Part shown: one piece after another, positions 17,427-28,164 of the stretch
How positions within the stretch are numbered: position 1 is the stretch's first letter
How the letters are laid out: each line of letters starts with the position of its first letter
Origin: Luteimonas cucumeris
GTDB lineage: Bacteria; Pseudomonadota; Gammaproteobacteria; Xanthomonadales; Xanthomonadaceae
Direction: 5' to 3'
Assembly: GCF_007830035.1 (NCBI RefSeq)
Contig: NZ_VLKN01000001.1
Span: 124,001 to 188,000 of the forward strand
DNA length: 64,000 nucleotides
Notes under the pieces: model-generated
The model's input: only the letters and a program-made list of their open reading frames with translations
What the model was told of the DNA's origin: nothing
The model's database searches: none
Translations under genes and position numbers: made by a program

Positions 17427-18314
17427 ATGGCCCAGGCCCCTACCCACGAACAGCACGATCCCAACATCTATTTCGTGCCGCACGGCAGCCGCTGGCCGGT
17501 CATCGCCTCGGTGGCGCTGTTCACCACCATGGTCGGCTTCGCCAGCTGGCTCAACGAGGCCAGCTGGGGCCGCGCGGTGTTTTTCGCCGGCCTGGTGTTC
17601 CTGGCGCTGATCCTGTTCAAGTGGTTCGCCGACGTGGTCACCGAATCGCTGCGCGGCTACTACAACAAGCAGGTCGACACCTCGTTCCGCATGGGCATGG
17701 TGTGGTTCATCTTTTCGGAAGTGATGTTCTTCGCCGCGTTCTTCGGTGCGCTGTTCTACGCGCGCCAGTTCGCGATGCCATGGCTCGGCGGCGAAGGCGA
17801 CGGCGTGATGACCAACGCACTGCTGTGGGACGGCTTCAGCTCGGCCTGGCCGAGCGCCGGTCCGGCGCAGGTCGGCGGCCAGTTCCAGACGATTCCGGCC
17901 TGGGGTCTGCCGCTGCTCAACACGCTCATCCTGCTGACCTCGGGCGTCACGGTCACCATCGCGCACCACGCGCTGAAGGGCGGTCGTCGCGGCCAGCTGC
18001 TGCTGTTCCTGGGCCTGACCGTGCTGCTCGGCTGCCTGTTCCTGTATTTCCAGGCCGAGGAATACATCCACGCCTACACCGAGCTGAACCTGACCCTGGG
18101 TTCGGGCATCTACGGCTCGACGTTCTTCATGCTGACCGGTTTCCACGGCGCACACGTGACGCTGGGCACGATCATGCTGGCGATCATCTGGCTGCGTTGC
18201 GCCAAGGGCCATTTCAACAAGGACAGCCACTTCGCGTTCGAGGCGGTGGCCTGGTACTGGCACTTCGTCGACGTGGTGTGGCTGGGACTGTTCCTGTTCG
18301 TGTACGTGTTGTAA
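17427..18314 (+). CDS. coxC: cytochrome c oxidase subunit III
   Basis: 295 residues with seven predicted membrane helices. Begins MAQAPTHEQHDPNIYFVPHG; in-frame codons further upstream lie within ctaG and are rejected. Conserved subunit III features include FRMGMVWFIFSEVMFFAAFF with its Glu, the TGFHGAHVTLG stretch, and the end FVDVVWLGLFLFVYVL. It stabilises the subunit I core and helps maintain proton uptake. It is the last structural subunit of the cluster and is followed by a repeat-rich gap. Confidence 0.95.
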   Translation: MAQAPTHEQHDPNIYFVPHGSRWPVIASVALFTTMVGFASWLNEASWGRAVFFAGLVFLALILFKWFADVVTESLRGYYNKQVDTSFRMGMVWFIFSEVMFFAAFFGALFYARQFAMPWLGGEGDGVMTNALLWDGFSSAWPSAGPAQVGGQFQTIPAWGLPLLNTLILLTSGVTVTIAHHALKGGRRGQLLLFLGLTVLLGCLFLYFQAEEYIHAYTELNLTLGSGIYGSTFFMLTGFHGAHVTLGTIMLAIIWLRCAKGHFNKDSHFAFEAVAWYWHFVDVVWLGLFLFVYVL

Positions 18315-18317
18315 GGA

Positions 18318-18446
18318 GCCGTGATTCGGGATTGGTGATTGGTGATTCGCAAAAGCGTGTCGCCACATTCCCGGATACGAAAAAGCGACGGCCAAGCTGT
18401 CGCTTCCCGCGTTTGACGTTACCAATCACGAATCACCAATCACGGC
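18318..18446. repeat. dispersed inverted-repeat element (GATTNGTGATTCG family), copy 1
   Basis: Left arm at 18320-18349 consists of head-to-tail GTGATTCGGGATTGGTGATT-type heptamers. The right arm at 18421-18446 carries their inverse (CAATCACGAATCACCAATC). A related element with GGGAATC heptamers lies at 31989-32098. Such intergenic elements are frequent in Xanthomonadaceae genomes; the mechanism of spread is unknown to me. Confidence 0.7.
18380..18405 (-). terminator. terminator for the small membrane gene, inside the repeat
   Basis: AAAAAGCGAC, a short loop, then GTCGCTT. On the minus strand the stem is followed by five T. It sits downstream of the 72-aa minus-strand gene and between the arms of the repeat. 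Confidence 0.5.
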
Positions 18447-18449
18447 CGC

Positions 18450-18668
18450 TCAGCGGCCTACGCCATGCGGCGTGATCCAGCCCATGTAGATGGCCAGCAC
18501 CACCAGCAGGATCAATGCGACCGACAGCGCGATGCGCTTGGTCAGCGCGTTCACGGTGCGCTTGCTCTGGCCCTTGTCGACCAGCATGTAGTACAGGCCC
18601 GCCCCCAGGTTCCAGACGATGAGTATCAGGAAGGCGACGATCAGCAGGGTTTTCAGCGAGTCATTCAT
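18450..18668 (-). CDS. twin transmembrane protein (DUF2909-like)
   Basis: 72 residues from the ATG at 18668 (MNDSLKTLLIV). Two hydrophobic helices at about residues 7-29 and 45-65 flank the basic segment VDKGQSKRTVNALTKR. This matches small DUF2909-type twin-helix proteins found beside SURF1 in oxidase clusters. It is transcribed opposite to the cox genes and diverges from SURF1 by 56 bases. Function unknown; an accessory role in the oxidase is inferred only from position. Confidence 0.7.
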   Translation of the reverse strand: MNDSLKTLLIVAFLILIVWNLGAGLYYMLVDKGQSKRTVNALTKRIALSVALILLVVLAIYMGWITPHGVGR

Positions 18669-18724
18669 GGTGACACCGGGCAATTGCGCATGAAGGCATT
18701 ATCGCAGCCGCGCGGTAGCCACGC

Positions 18725-19444
18725 GTGAGCCGTCGCGGTACGCGCGTGCTCGGCTGGACGCTGGCCGTGCTGGCGATGGCGTCGTTCACCTCGCTGGGCC
18801 TGTGGCAGCTCGACCGGCAACGGCAGAAGCAGGCGATGCTCGATGAAGTCGGCCAGGTGCTGGCGCAGCGTCGGCCATTGCCATTGGCCAGTGCCGCCGA
18901 CCCGGCGCGGAAACAGCGATACGACTGGGCTGCGGGCGAGGGCCGGTTCGTTGGCACCCCGGCCGTTCTGCTCGACAACCAGCTGCGCGACGGCCGACCG
19001 GGCGTGCTTGTCTACCGCCTGTTCCAGCCCGCATCCGGTGCGGCACCGCTGCTGGTCGAACTCGGCTGGCTGCCGCTGCCCGGCGACCGCCTGATGCCCA
19101 CCCTCGATCCATCGCCGACGCAGCGCCAACTGCAGGGACTGCTGCTGCCGCCGCCGTCGGCGGGACTGGCCAAGGCGCAATTGCAGCCACAGTCCGATGG
19201 CAGCCTGCTGACTGCGAAGCTGGACCCGTCTGCGCTGCAGGCGGCGCTGCAATCTCCGGCCATCGCCGTCCGCATCCTGCGACCGGATCCGGCGATGAAG
19301 CTCGGCTACGCGCGCGACCTCGACATCCTCCCCAACACACTGCCGCCGGAGCGGCACCTCGGCTACGCCGTGCAGTGGTTCGCGCTGGCGCTGGCGGTGC
19401 TGGCGACGGCCCTGATCCTGACCTTCCGGAAACCGCGCCGATGA
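18725..19444 (+). CDS. SURF1 family cytochrome oxidase biogenesis protein
   Basis: 239 residues from a GTG. It has the classic SURF1 layout: an N-terminal membrane helix (GWTLAVLAMASFTSLGLWQL) ending in the conserved GLWQLDRQRQK, a periplasmic loop with VLLDNQLRDGRPGVLVYRLF, and a C-terminal helix after LGYAVQWFALALAV. SURF1 assists insertion of heme a into subunit I. The stop overlaps the start of the following gene by four bases. Confidence 0.92.
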   Translation: MSRRGTRVLGWTLAVLAMASFTSLGLWQLDRQRQKQAMLDEVGQVLAQRRPLPLASAADPARKQRYDWAAGEGRFVGTPAVLLDNQLRDGRPGVLVYRLFQPASGAAPLLVELGWLPLPGDRLMPTLDPSPTQRQLQGLLLPPPSAGLAKAQLQPQSDGSLLTAKLDPSALQAALQSPAIAVRILRPDPAMKLGYARDLDILPNTLPPERHLGYAVQWFALALAVLATALILTFRKPRR

Positions 19445-20025
19445 GCACGCCACCGAACGCACCGTCCCGCAACCGCAATCGCGGCATGCTGATCGCACTG
19501 GTCGTGATCTTTCTCGGCAGCTTCGCCGTCGCCGGGGCATTGCGCTTTTCCGGCTGGCGGCCGAGCGGACTGAAGAACCACGGCGAACTGCTGCAACCGC
19601 CCAGCGACCTGCGCCAACAGACGCCGACGCTGGCCGACGGCAGCACTTATCGCTGGAATCCGGTCGAGCGCACCTGGCGCATCGTGGTGGCGCCGCCGGC
19701 CGATTGCGGCAATGAGTGCATTGAACTGGCGCGCGAGATCAACCTGGTCTGGCAACTGTTCGGCCACAACGCCGACGACGTGCACGTGCTGTGGATCGGC
19801 ACGCCACCGGCCGGTGTCGAACTGCCCGACACGCTGCGCCAGCTGCAACCTTCGCCGGCATTGCTGTCGGCGTTGCCACGCGCCGACGAACGCGGCGGGA
19901 GGAGCGGGCGCGACCTGCCTGTCTACGTGGTCGATCCGAACGGCTTCGTGATATTGCGTTACGCTCCCGGCTTCGATCCGGGCGACCTGCGCAGCGACAT
20001 GGCGCGGCTGCTGAAACTGCGATGA
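19441..20025 (+). CDS. SCO-like membrane-anchored thioredoxin-fold protein
   Basis: 194 residues from an ATG overlapping the SURF1 stop. One membrane helix (MLIALVVIFLGSFAVAGAL) is followed by a periplasmic domain. CGNEC gives the CxxxC spacing of SCO copper chaperones. DLPVYVVDPNGFVILRYAPG resembles the C-terminal strand region of thioredoxin-fold proteins. The usual SCO His is not obvious, so copper binding is uncertain. The location between SURF1 and heme A synthase supports a role in oxidase assembly. Confidence 0.7.
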   Translation: MSTPPNAPSRNRNRGMLIALVVIFLGSFAVAGALRFSGWRPSGLKNHGELLQPPSDLRQQTPTLADGSTYRWNPVERTWRIVVAPPADCGNECIELAREINLVWQLFGHNADDVHVLWIGTPPAGVELPDTLRQLQPSPALLSALPRADERGGRSGRDLPVYVVDPNGFVILRYAPGFDPGDLRSDMARLLKLR

Positions 20026-20026
20026 C

Positions 20027-21175
20027 ATGAACCTGCCTTTCCGTTCCGCACTGCAGAAGAATTTCCATCGCATCGCCTGGCTGGCGGTGGCGCTGGCGTT
20101 GGGCGTGATCGTGTTCGGCGCGTTCGTGCGCCTGTCCAATGCCGGCCTGAGCTGCCCCGACTGGCCGACCTGCTACGGTCGCGCCGCCTGGCCATCGATG
20201 GCGACCGACGCTGCCGACCACGCCGCTACCGCAATCCGCCCGGTTGAACCACACAAGGCCTGGCGTGAGCAGGTGCATCGCATGCTGGCCGGCACGCTCG
20301 GCGTGCTGGTACTGACGCTGGCCCTGGTCGCCGCGCGCAAGCGCCGCCATGGCGTGCTGCAGGTGGTGGCCGCGGCCGCGCTGGTCGCGGTGGCCATCCC
20401 CCTGTACATGCGAGGCCAGCATGTCGCCGCGAGCGTGCTGGCGGCGGTCGGCGAAGCGGTGCTGCTGGTCGCGGCACTGCGCTGGAGCAATGTCGATCTT
20501 GCCCGCGTCGCCGCGCTGACGCTCGCGGTGATCGTATTCCAGGCGCTGCTGGGCATGTGGACCGTGACCTGGCTGCTGAAACCGATCGTGGTGATGGCGC
20601 ATCTGCTCGGCGGCCTGCTGACGTTCTCGCTGCTGGCATGGATGGCGTGGCGATCGATCGATCGTCCGATCCAGCTGATCGAAGCCGGCAGCCTGCGGCG
20701 CTGGGCCGTCATCGGCCTGGTGCTCCTCGGCGCGCAGATCGCGCTCGGCGGCTGGACCAGCGCCAACTACGCGGCCTTGTCCTGCGGCACGGATTTCCCC
20801 AAGTGCGTGGGCCAGTGGTGGCCGCCGCACGATTTCCGCGAGGGCTTCGTGCTGTGGCGCGGCATCGGCGTGGATTACGAAGGCGGCATCCTCGATGGCG
20901 CATCGCGGATTGCCATACAGATGGCGCACCGGATGATGGCGGTGGTGGTGTTCGTCTATCTGGCCTGCTTTTGCGCGCGCCTGCTGCAGACGCCGGGCAT
21001 GCGCGGCTGGACCCTGCTGCTCGGTGCGCTGACCATCGCCCAGGTCGCGCTGGGCATCGCCAACGTCAAGCTGGCGCTGCCGTTGCCGGTGGCGGTGCTG
21101 CACAACGCCGGCGCCGCGTTGCTGCTGTTCACGCTGGTGTCGTTGCTGGCGCGACTGCGCAGTCCGGAAACCTGA
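20027..21175 (+). CDS. ctaA: heme A synthase (COX15/CtaA family)
   Basis: 382 residues, about eight membrane helices. It oxidises the C8 methyl of heme O to give heme A for the aa3 oxidase. Conserved regions include FGAFVRLSNAGLSCPDWPTC and EQVHRMLAGTLG in the N-terminal half. QIALGGWTSANYAALSC and QMAHRMMAVVVF, with the heme-ligand His, lie in the second half. The two halves are internally similar, as usual in the family. The ATG follows the upstream stop by one base, so translation is probably coupled. Confidence 0.95.
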   Translation: MNLPFRSALQKNFHRIAWLAVALALGVIVFGAFVRLSNAGLSCPDWPTCYGRAAWPSMATDAADHAATAIRPVEPHKAWREQVHRMLAGTLGVLVLTLALVAARKRRHGVLQVVAAAALVAVAIPLYMRGQHVAASVLAAVGEAVLLVAALRWSNVDLARVAALTLAVIVFQALLGMWTVTWLLKPIVVMAHLLGGLLTFSLLAWMAWRSIDRPIQLIEAGSLRRWAVIGLVLLGAQIALGGWTSANYAALSCGTDFPKCVGQWWPPHDFREGFVLWRGIGVDYEGGILDGASRIAIQMAHRMMAVVVFVYLACFCARLLQTPGMRGWTLLLGALTIAQVALGIANVKLALPLPVAVLHNAGAALLLFTLVSLLARLRSPET

Positions 21176-21178
21176 GCG

Positions 21179-22108
21179 ATGAGCCTGCAGGCACGTGATT
21201 ACTGGGCGTTGACCAAGCCGCGCGTGGTCGCGCTGATCGTGTTCACCGCGCTGGTCGGCATGCTGCTGGCGATCGATGGCGTGCCGACGCTGGAGGAAAC
21301 GCGCAGTGGCCTGCTCGGTTTCCTCGGCATCTGGCTGGCGGCGTCGAGCGCGGCGGCGATCAACCAGCTGCTCGACGCGCGCATCGACGCGAAGATGGCA
21401 CGCACCTCGTGGCGGCCGATCGTGGCCGGACAGATCACGCCGGCCAAGGCGCTGGCCTTCGCGCTGGTGCTGGCCGCGCTGTCGATGCTGGTGCTCTGGT
21501 TCTGGGTGAATCCGGTCACCGCGGTGCTGACCTTCGCTTCGCTGATCGGCTATGCGGTGGTCTATACCGTGTTCCTCAAGCGCGCGACTCCGCAGAACAT
21601 CGTGATCGGCGGCATCGCCGGCGCGGCGCCGCCGCTGCTGGGCTGGGCTGCGATCACCGGCATGCGCCAGCCAGGCGACTGGGAGCACGCGCTGCTGCTG
21701 GTGCTGATCATCTTCGTGTGGACGCCGCCGCACTTCTGGGCGCTGGCGATCTTCCGCCGCGACGACTACGCACGCGCGCTGGTGCCGATGCTGCCGGTCA
21801 CCCATGGGGTGAGCTACACGCGCTGGCAGATCCTGCTGTATACGGTGCTGCTGGTGGTGGCGACCGTGCTGCCCTGGGCGGCGGGCATGAGCGGCGTGTT
21901 CTACCTCGGCGGTGCGCTGGTGCTGGGCGCGGTGTTCATCGGGTATGCATGGCGCCTGCTAGATCCACCCGACGAGCTGTTCGCGATGCGCGTGTTCAAC
22001 TATTCCATCGTCTACCTGATGGCGCTGTTCGCCTTTCTGCTGGTCGATCACTGGCTGCTGCCGTTGCTGCAGCCGGTGCAGGCGCTGGAATTCGTGCCGC
22101 AGGCGTAG
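21179..22108 (+). CDS. ctaB: protoheme IX farnesyltransferase (heme O synthase)
   Basis: 309 residues, UbiA-type prenyltransferase with about eight or nine membrane helices. It attaches farnesyl to heme B to give heme O, the substrate of the preceding heme A synthase. The first Asp-rich site is [20 protein letters not shown]. The second is in the [19 protein letters not shown] region. It starts three bases after ctaA and closes the cluster. Confidence 0.95.
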   Translation: MSLQARDYWALTKPRVVALIVFTALVGMLLAIDGVPTLEETRSGLLGFLGIWLAASSAAAINQLLDARIDAKMARTSWRPIVAGQITPAKALAFALVLAALSMLVLWFWVNPVTAVLTFASLIGYAVVYTVFLKRATPQNIVIGGIAGAAPPLLGWAAITGMRQPGDWEHALLLVLIIFVWTPPHFWALAIFRRDDYARALVPMLPVTHGVSYTRWQILLYTVLLVVATVLPWAAGMSGVFYLGGALVLGAVFIGYAWRLLDPPDELFAMRVFNYSIVYLMALFAFLLVDHWLLPLLQPVQALEFVPQA

Positions 22109-22137
22109 CCCGGGTGCGCTTCGCGTACCCGGGCTAC
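22105..22137. terminator. palindrome between ctaB and the convergent S9 peptidase gene
   Basis: GTAGCCCGGGT, GCGCTTCGCG loop region, ACCCGGGCTAC. The arms are an exact 11-bp inverse match. There is no T-run, so it may be a dispersed palindromic repeat acting as a weak terminator for both convergent genes. Confidence 0.55.
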
Positions 22138-22141
22138 AGGT

Positions 22142-24130
<1,989 letters not shown>

Positions 24131-24268
24131 GGCGTGTCGTTCCCTTGCGACAGGAATGCCGAGCTTAGCGCGCGATGGGCCGGCGACCCGGCCCGGAAGT
24201 CACGATCGGGCGGCGTGGCCCGCAAACAGGAGGACTTCGACGCGCAAGGCGCCCGCCGCCGCGGTGCT

Positions 24269-24724
24269 TCAGTCGCGAACGCCGAGGTTGCTGCCGACCA
24301 CCAGCACGCGCGTCCCGCCGGCGTCGAACTGTTCGATGACCAGCACCTGGCGGCCCTTGACCCAGGTGCGCGACGCCAGCTTGCCGCTCCGCGGCGGGAA
24401 ACGCGCGTCGGCCTTCCAGCCGCGCAGCGCCTGGTCGTAGTGCGCCTCGACGTCGGCCCACGCCAGGTCCGCGGGCAACGAATAGGAGGCCGATTGCAGC
24501 CGGCCGAAGTGCGGGCCGTAGCGCGCGTACAGGTCGGCGACCTGCAGGTCGGTCCGGGTTTCGTGCGGACCGGTCGGTGCCAGTGCCTGGGCGCCGGCCG
24601 GCGGCGACGGCATGAGAGTGGCCGGCACCGTGCATGCGGCGAGCAGGAGCAGGGCCCAGCCGACGACGATGACGGGCCATCGGTACAGCCGCGGCGCAGG
24701 GACGCTCAGGCCTGGCATCGACAC
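24269..24724 (-). CDS. hypothetical lipoprotein, 151 aa
   Basis: No family recognised. A hydrophobic N-terminus ending LLLLAACTVPATL contains a lipobox (LAAC), so the mature protein should be lipid-anchored. The mature part has no repeated motif; KGRQVLVIEQFDAGG and TRVLVVGSNLGV look like beta strands. The GTG at 24724 has GGAAG nine bases upstream; an ATG at 24718 is the alternative. It is 78 bases downstream of the 450-aa gene on the same strand and could share its transcript. Confidence 0.55.
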   Translation of the reverse strand: MSMPGLSVPAPRLYRWPVIVVGWALLLLAACTVPATLMPSPPAGAQALAPTGPHETRTDLQVADLYARYGPHFGRLQSASYSLPADLAWADVEAHYDQALRGWKADARFPPRSGKLASRTWVKGRQVLVIEQFDAGGTRVLVVGSNLGVRD

Positions 24725-24802
24725 GTCACTGCGCTTCCCATTGGTACGCGTTACGTGGCTTGCGCGCGCGCGGACAAGCGGGCCGCATCACGGCTCATGC
24801 GC

Positions 24803-26155
24803 TCATTCGAAACGATTGGCGTTGACCACCCGCAGCAGGGCCGTGTCGTACGGCGTCTCGGCCTGCTCGCCTTCGAACGGACGACCCTGATCGTCGCGTG
24901 GATAGGCCAGCGAGGTCAGCGTGTCGCGCAGGTTCGACGCGTCGTTCTTGTAGCCGTCGGCTGCGCTCGTCACCATCAGGTCGGTGAGTGTGGACACGCC
25001 ACTCGCCGCGACGCCGGTGCCGGGATTGATCGCGCCGAACGCACCGACCACACCCTTGAACACGGTCGCGATCATCGCTGCCTCGTCGGCGCGGTTGCCG
25101 GCCACGATGTTGATGCCCGCTTCCACGCCGCCCATGAAGTAGCCCAGCATCTGCGCGTTGCGGTAATTGCCATCCGCATCGGTCGCCAGGAAGCGCGCCT
25201 GCGGATCCTCGCTGAGATCGTTGCCCGATTGCAGCTTCGCGATGAATTCGCCGATCTGCTTCTGTCCCGCCTCGCCGCCGTGCTCGAGTTGCTCGGCCAG
25301 GTAACTGGTCAGTCCCTTGCCATCGCGGAATGCGGTTTCGAGTTCGCGCACCACGCCGGTGGTGTCGCTGTCGAGCAGCTGCGTGAGCGCCGCGGTGATC
25401 TGCGCGGCCGGGGCATCCGCGCCACCGAGCGGGTTGATGGTCTCGTCGCGGAGGATCGCGATCTGCTGTGCGCCGATCTCGAACACCCGTGCCTTCAGCG
25501 CCGGGTCGGTGAGGTTGGCGGCGCCTGCGATGATCGCGGCCGTCACCGACGCATTGACGCTGGTGGAAGCGTAGTTGTGGCCGGCGACATAGGTGCGGCC
25601 CAGGCCGACCTCCATCACGTCGCGCAGCTGCGAATCGCTCAGCGAACCGAGCGCTTGCCCGAAGGCATCGGGATCACCGGCCAGGCTCGACAGGATGCTG
25701 GCGATGACGACGGTTTCGGCGTTGCCCCAGCGTCCCTGCTGCGCCGAATACTCGGCGTCGATGCTGCCCGCCGTGGCCTGCACGAAGGCCACCTTGGCCT
25801 CGGACGATGCATGCTGCGCCACCGCCGCGCCCAGTGCCTCGCGTCCGCCTGGGCTGCCGTCGAAGGCTTCGACCAGGCGCGTCAGCTGCTCGCCATCGAG
25901 CCCTTCCGCCAACTTGTTGAACAGGTCCTGACGTTCCTCGGCGCTCAGCGCGCCGTTCAAGCCGTCGATTTCCTGTGTCCAGTTCTTCAGGTCGTCGTCG
26001 CTGAGGCGGCTGATCAGTTCGTTGCGCTCGGACGGCTCCAATTCGTTGACCGCCGCGCTGATGTCGGTGAGGTCGCCGTGGGTGACATCCCAGTCGAGAA
26101 AGCCCTGGTCGAGGCGATCCTTGACCGTATCGACCGCGGAGTTGACATCGCCCAT
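24803..26155 (-). CDS. unrecognised 450-aa helical protein
   Basis: I do not recognise this gene. It has no signal peptide. The N-terminal third contains short helical repeats built on L(S/E)xxERxxLxxxL: LEPSERNELISRLSDDDLKN, LSAEERQDLFNKLAEGLDGE, then LSDSQLRDVM. The middle is Ala/Thr-rich and acidic. Near residues 355-400 lie Gly/Ala-rich hydrophobic stretches (MLGYFMGGVEAGINIVAG; VVGAFGAINPGTGVAASGV) that could insert in a membrane. This layout (helical leader, hydrophobic late segment, no Sec signal) would fit a secreted effector or a structural protein. That is inference. Codon use matches the chromosome. Confidence 0.6.
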   Translation of the reverse strand: MGDVNSAVDTVKDRLDQGFLDWDVTHGDLTDISAAVNELEPSERNELISRLSDDDLKNWTQEIDGLNGALSAEERQDLFNKLAEGLDGEQLTRLVEAFDGSPGGREALGAAVAQHASSEAKVAFVQATAGSIDAEYSAQQGRWGNAETVVIASILSSLAGDPDAFGQALGSLSDSQLRDVMEVGLGRTYVAGHNYASTSVNASVTAAIIAGAANLTDPALKARVFEIGAQQIAILRDETINPLGGADAPAAQITAALTQLLDSDTTGVVRELETAFRDGKGLTSYLAEQLEHGGEAGQKQIGEFIAKLQSGNDLSEDPQARFLATDADGNYRNAQMLGYFMGGVEAGINIVAGNRADEAAMIATVFKGVVGAFGAINPGTGVAASGVSTLTDLMVTSAADGYKNDASNLRDTLTSLAYPRDDQGRPFEGEQAETPYDTALLRVVNANRFE

Positions 26156-26273
26156 GACGGCAATCCTGTGCAGTGGAGGATTGCGGCAGCCTAGGTGTGA
26201 TGGAACGCACGCTCAATCGGTACGTGCCCCAGCTGGGGTCGACCCTAGGTCCCTGTCGTGCGTGTGTTTCGCG

Positions 26274-27995
26274 TCAGCCGTTGCGTGAACTCAGCAGCGC
26301 GCGCAGTTCATGCTTCTCCGCGTCGCTCAGCTCCGACATGCGTGCCTGCAGTTGCTCGCGACGTCGCTGCAGGCTCTGGGCGTTGAGCTGGCCGATCGCG
26401 CCGACCAGTTCTGCGCGCCAGCCTGCCTCGTTGCCGGGAATCGACTGGCTGGCGAGCTTCTGCAGGGCGCTGGATTCCTCGCGGTCGACGAACTGTTCGA
26501 GCAGGACGCCGGTCGAGATGTCGGGTCGTTGCCCGATGAGCTCGAGCATCTCCACCAGCAGGTCCACGCCGGGCTGCTCCAGGCTGGCGAACGGATAGGG
26601 CGGCGCGATCTCCGCGCCCAGCGAAGGTTGCTGCAGCAACAACGCGATCGCGCTGCGTACGAGGCTGCGCTTCGGCGGCGTCGCGGCGCTGGTGCGTTGC
26701 ACGCGCTGCACCGGTACATGCGTCTGCGCCGGACTGCTGCGCGCGCCGACGCCGGTCAATTCGGTCAGCCGCTGCTGCATCAGGTCACCGAACGCGCCAT
26801 CGGGAATCTGCGCGAGCATCGGCTTGGCGCGTTCGGCCAGCCGTGCCTTGCCGTCGAGCGTGCCCAGGTTCACGTCGGCGGACAGCTCGGTGAAGAAGAA
26901 TTCGCTGAGCGGCATCGCGCGCTGCAGGCGCGCGTCGAAGCCGGCGGCGCCTTCGTGCCGCACCAGGGTATCCGGGTCTTCGCCGTCGGGCAGGAACAGG
27001 AAGAAGGCCTGGCGGCCGTCTTTCATGCGCGGTAGCACCGATTCCATCGCGCGCGTGGCGGCGCGGCGGCCGGCGGCGTCGCCGTCGAAACAGAAATACA
27101 CGTCCGGTGCGTTGCGGAACAGCAGCTCGGCGTGGTCCGGCGTGGTCGCCGTGCCGAGCGTGGCTACGGCCTGCGTGACGCCGTGCTGGAACAGCGCGAC
27201 CACGTCCATGTAGCCCTCGACCACGATCAGCCGTTCGATCTTGCTGTTGGCCTGGCGCACCTGCCACAGGCCGTACAGCTCGCGGCCCTTGTGGAACAGC
27301 GCGGTCTCCGGCGAGTTGAGGTATTTCGGCGAGTCTTCCGGATCCAGCACGCGGCCGCCGAACGCAATCACGCGGCCGCGGCGGTCGTGGATCGGGAACA
27401 TCACGCGGTCGCGGAACTTGTCGTAGACGCGGCCGTTGTCGCTCTTGGACAGCAGGCCGGCGCGATCGAGCAGTTTCATGCGCCGCTCGTCGGTGCCCAA
27501 GGCATCCTTCAGCGCGCTGTAGCCGTCCGGCGCGTAGCCGATCATGAAACGCTCGCGCGTTTCGGCGTCGACCACGCGGCCGTCGAGGTAATGGCGCGCC
27601 TTGTCGCTGCCGGCCAGCTGCTTGTGGAAGAACTTGGCGGCGACTTCGAGCGCGGCATAGATATCGCGCGTGTCGCCGTCCTCGTTGCGCTGCCGGGTGT
27701 CGCGCGGCACTTCCATGCCGGCGCGCTTGGCCAGTTCGTCGACCGCATCGAGGAACTCGAGCCGGTCGTAGTTCATCAGGAAACTGATCGCGGTGCCGTG
27801 CGCGCCGCAGCCGAAGCAGTGGTAGAACTGCTTGGTCGGCGACACCGTGAACGAGGGCGAGCGCTCGTCGTGGAACGGGCAGCGCGCCGAATATTCCTTG
27901 CCCTGTTTCTTCAACGGCACGCGCGTGCCGATCACCTCGACCAGGTCGGTGCGGGCGAGGAGGTCGTCGATGAAGGCGTCGGGAATGCGAGCCAT
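26274..27995 (-). CDS. dnaG: DNA primase
   Basis: 573 residues from MARIPDAFIDDLLARTD; the frame upstream of this ATG is not primase. The N-terminal zinc ribbon has ligands Cys39, His42, Cys60 and Cys63 (ARCPFHDERSPSF; YHCFGCGAHG). The catalytic core follows with the TOPRIM Glu in RLIVVEGYMDVV and later YFCFDGDAAGRRAA. The C-terminal helicase-binding domain (about 430-573) is less conserved. It makes RNA primers at the replication fork. In many proteobacteria rpsU-dnaG-rpoD form one operon. Here rpsU is 2.5 kb away behind two other genes, and rpoD does not follow. Confidence 0.95.
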   Translation of the reverse strand: MARIPDAFIDDLLARTDLVEVIGTRVPLKKQGKEYSARCPFHDERSPSFTVSPTKQFYHCFGCGAHGTAISFLMNYDRLEFLDAVDELAKRAGMEVPRDTRQRNEDGDTRDIYAALEVAAKFFHKQLAGSDKARHYLDGRVVDAETRERFMIGYAPDGYSALKDALGTDERRMKLLDRAGLLSKSDNGRVYDKFRDRVMFPIHDRRGRVIAFGGRVLDPEDSPKYLNSPETALFHKGRELYGLWQVRQANSKIERLIVVEGYMDVVALFQHGVTQAVATLGTATTPDHAELLFRNAPDVYFCFDGDAAGRRAATRAMESVLPRMKDGRQAFFLFLPDGEDPDTLVRHEGAAGFDARLQRAMPLSEFFFTELSADVNLGTLDGKARLAERAKPMLAQIPDGAFGDLMQQRLTELTGVGARSSPAQTHVPVQRVQRTSAATPPKRSLVRSAIALLLQQPSLGAEIAPPYPFASLEQPGVDLLVEMLELIGQRPDISTGVLLEQFVDREESSALQKLASQSIPGNEAGWRAELVGAIGQLNAQSLQRRREQLQARMSELSDAEKHELRALLSSRNG

Positions 27996-28164
27996 CGTTA
28001 GCGCCCGCCGATGACGCGGGCAGACGGGTTTCGCCGGCGCGCGGCGGCGCGCGGAAGCACCTCGCAAGCGAGTGTCGTCGCTGTGCGATCGTCGATGGAG
28101 GCGTCTCGGGTGCGGGCCATGCGGTGACCATGATAGAACGCTGGCTTTGCCGGAGACGCATCGA

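Noticed and set aside
14007-22108. A second terminal oxidase (bo3 or cbb3)
   Set aside because: Subunit II has the CuA ligands, and heme A synthase and CtaG are present, so this is a single aa3-type enzyme.
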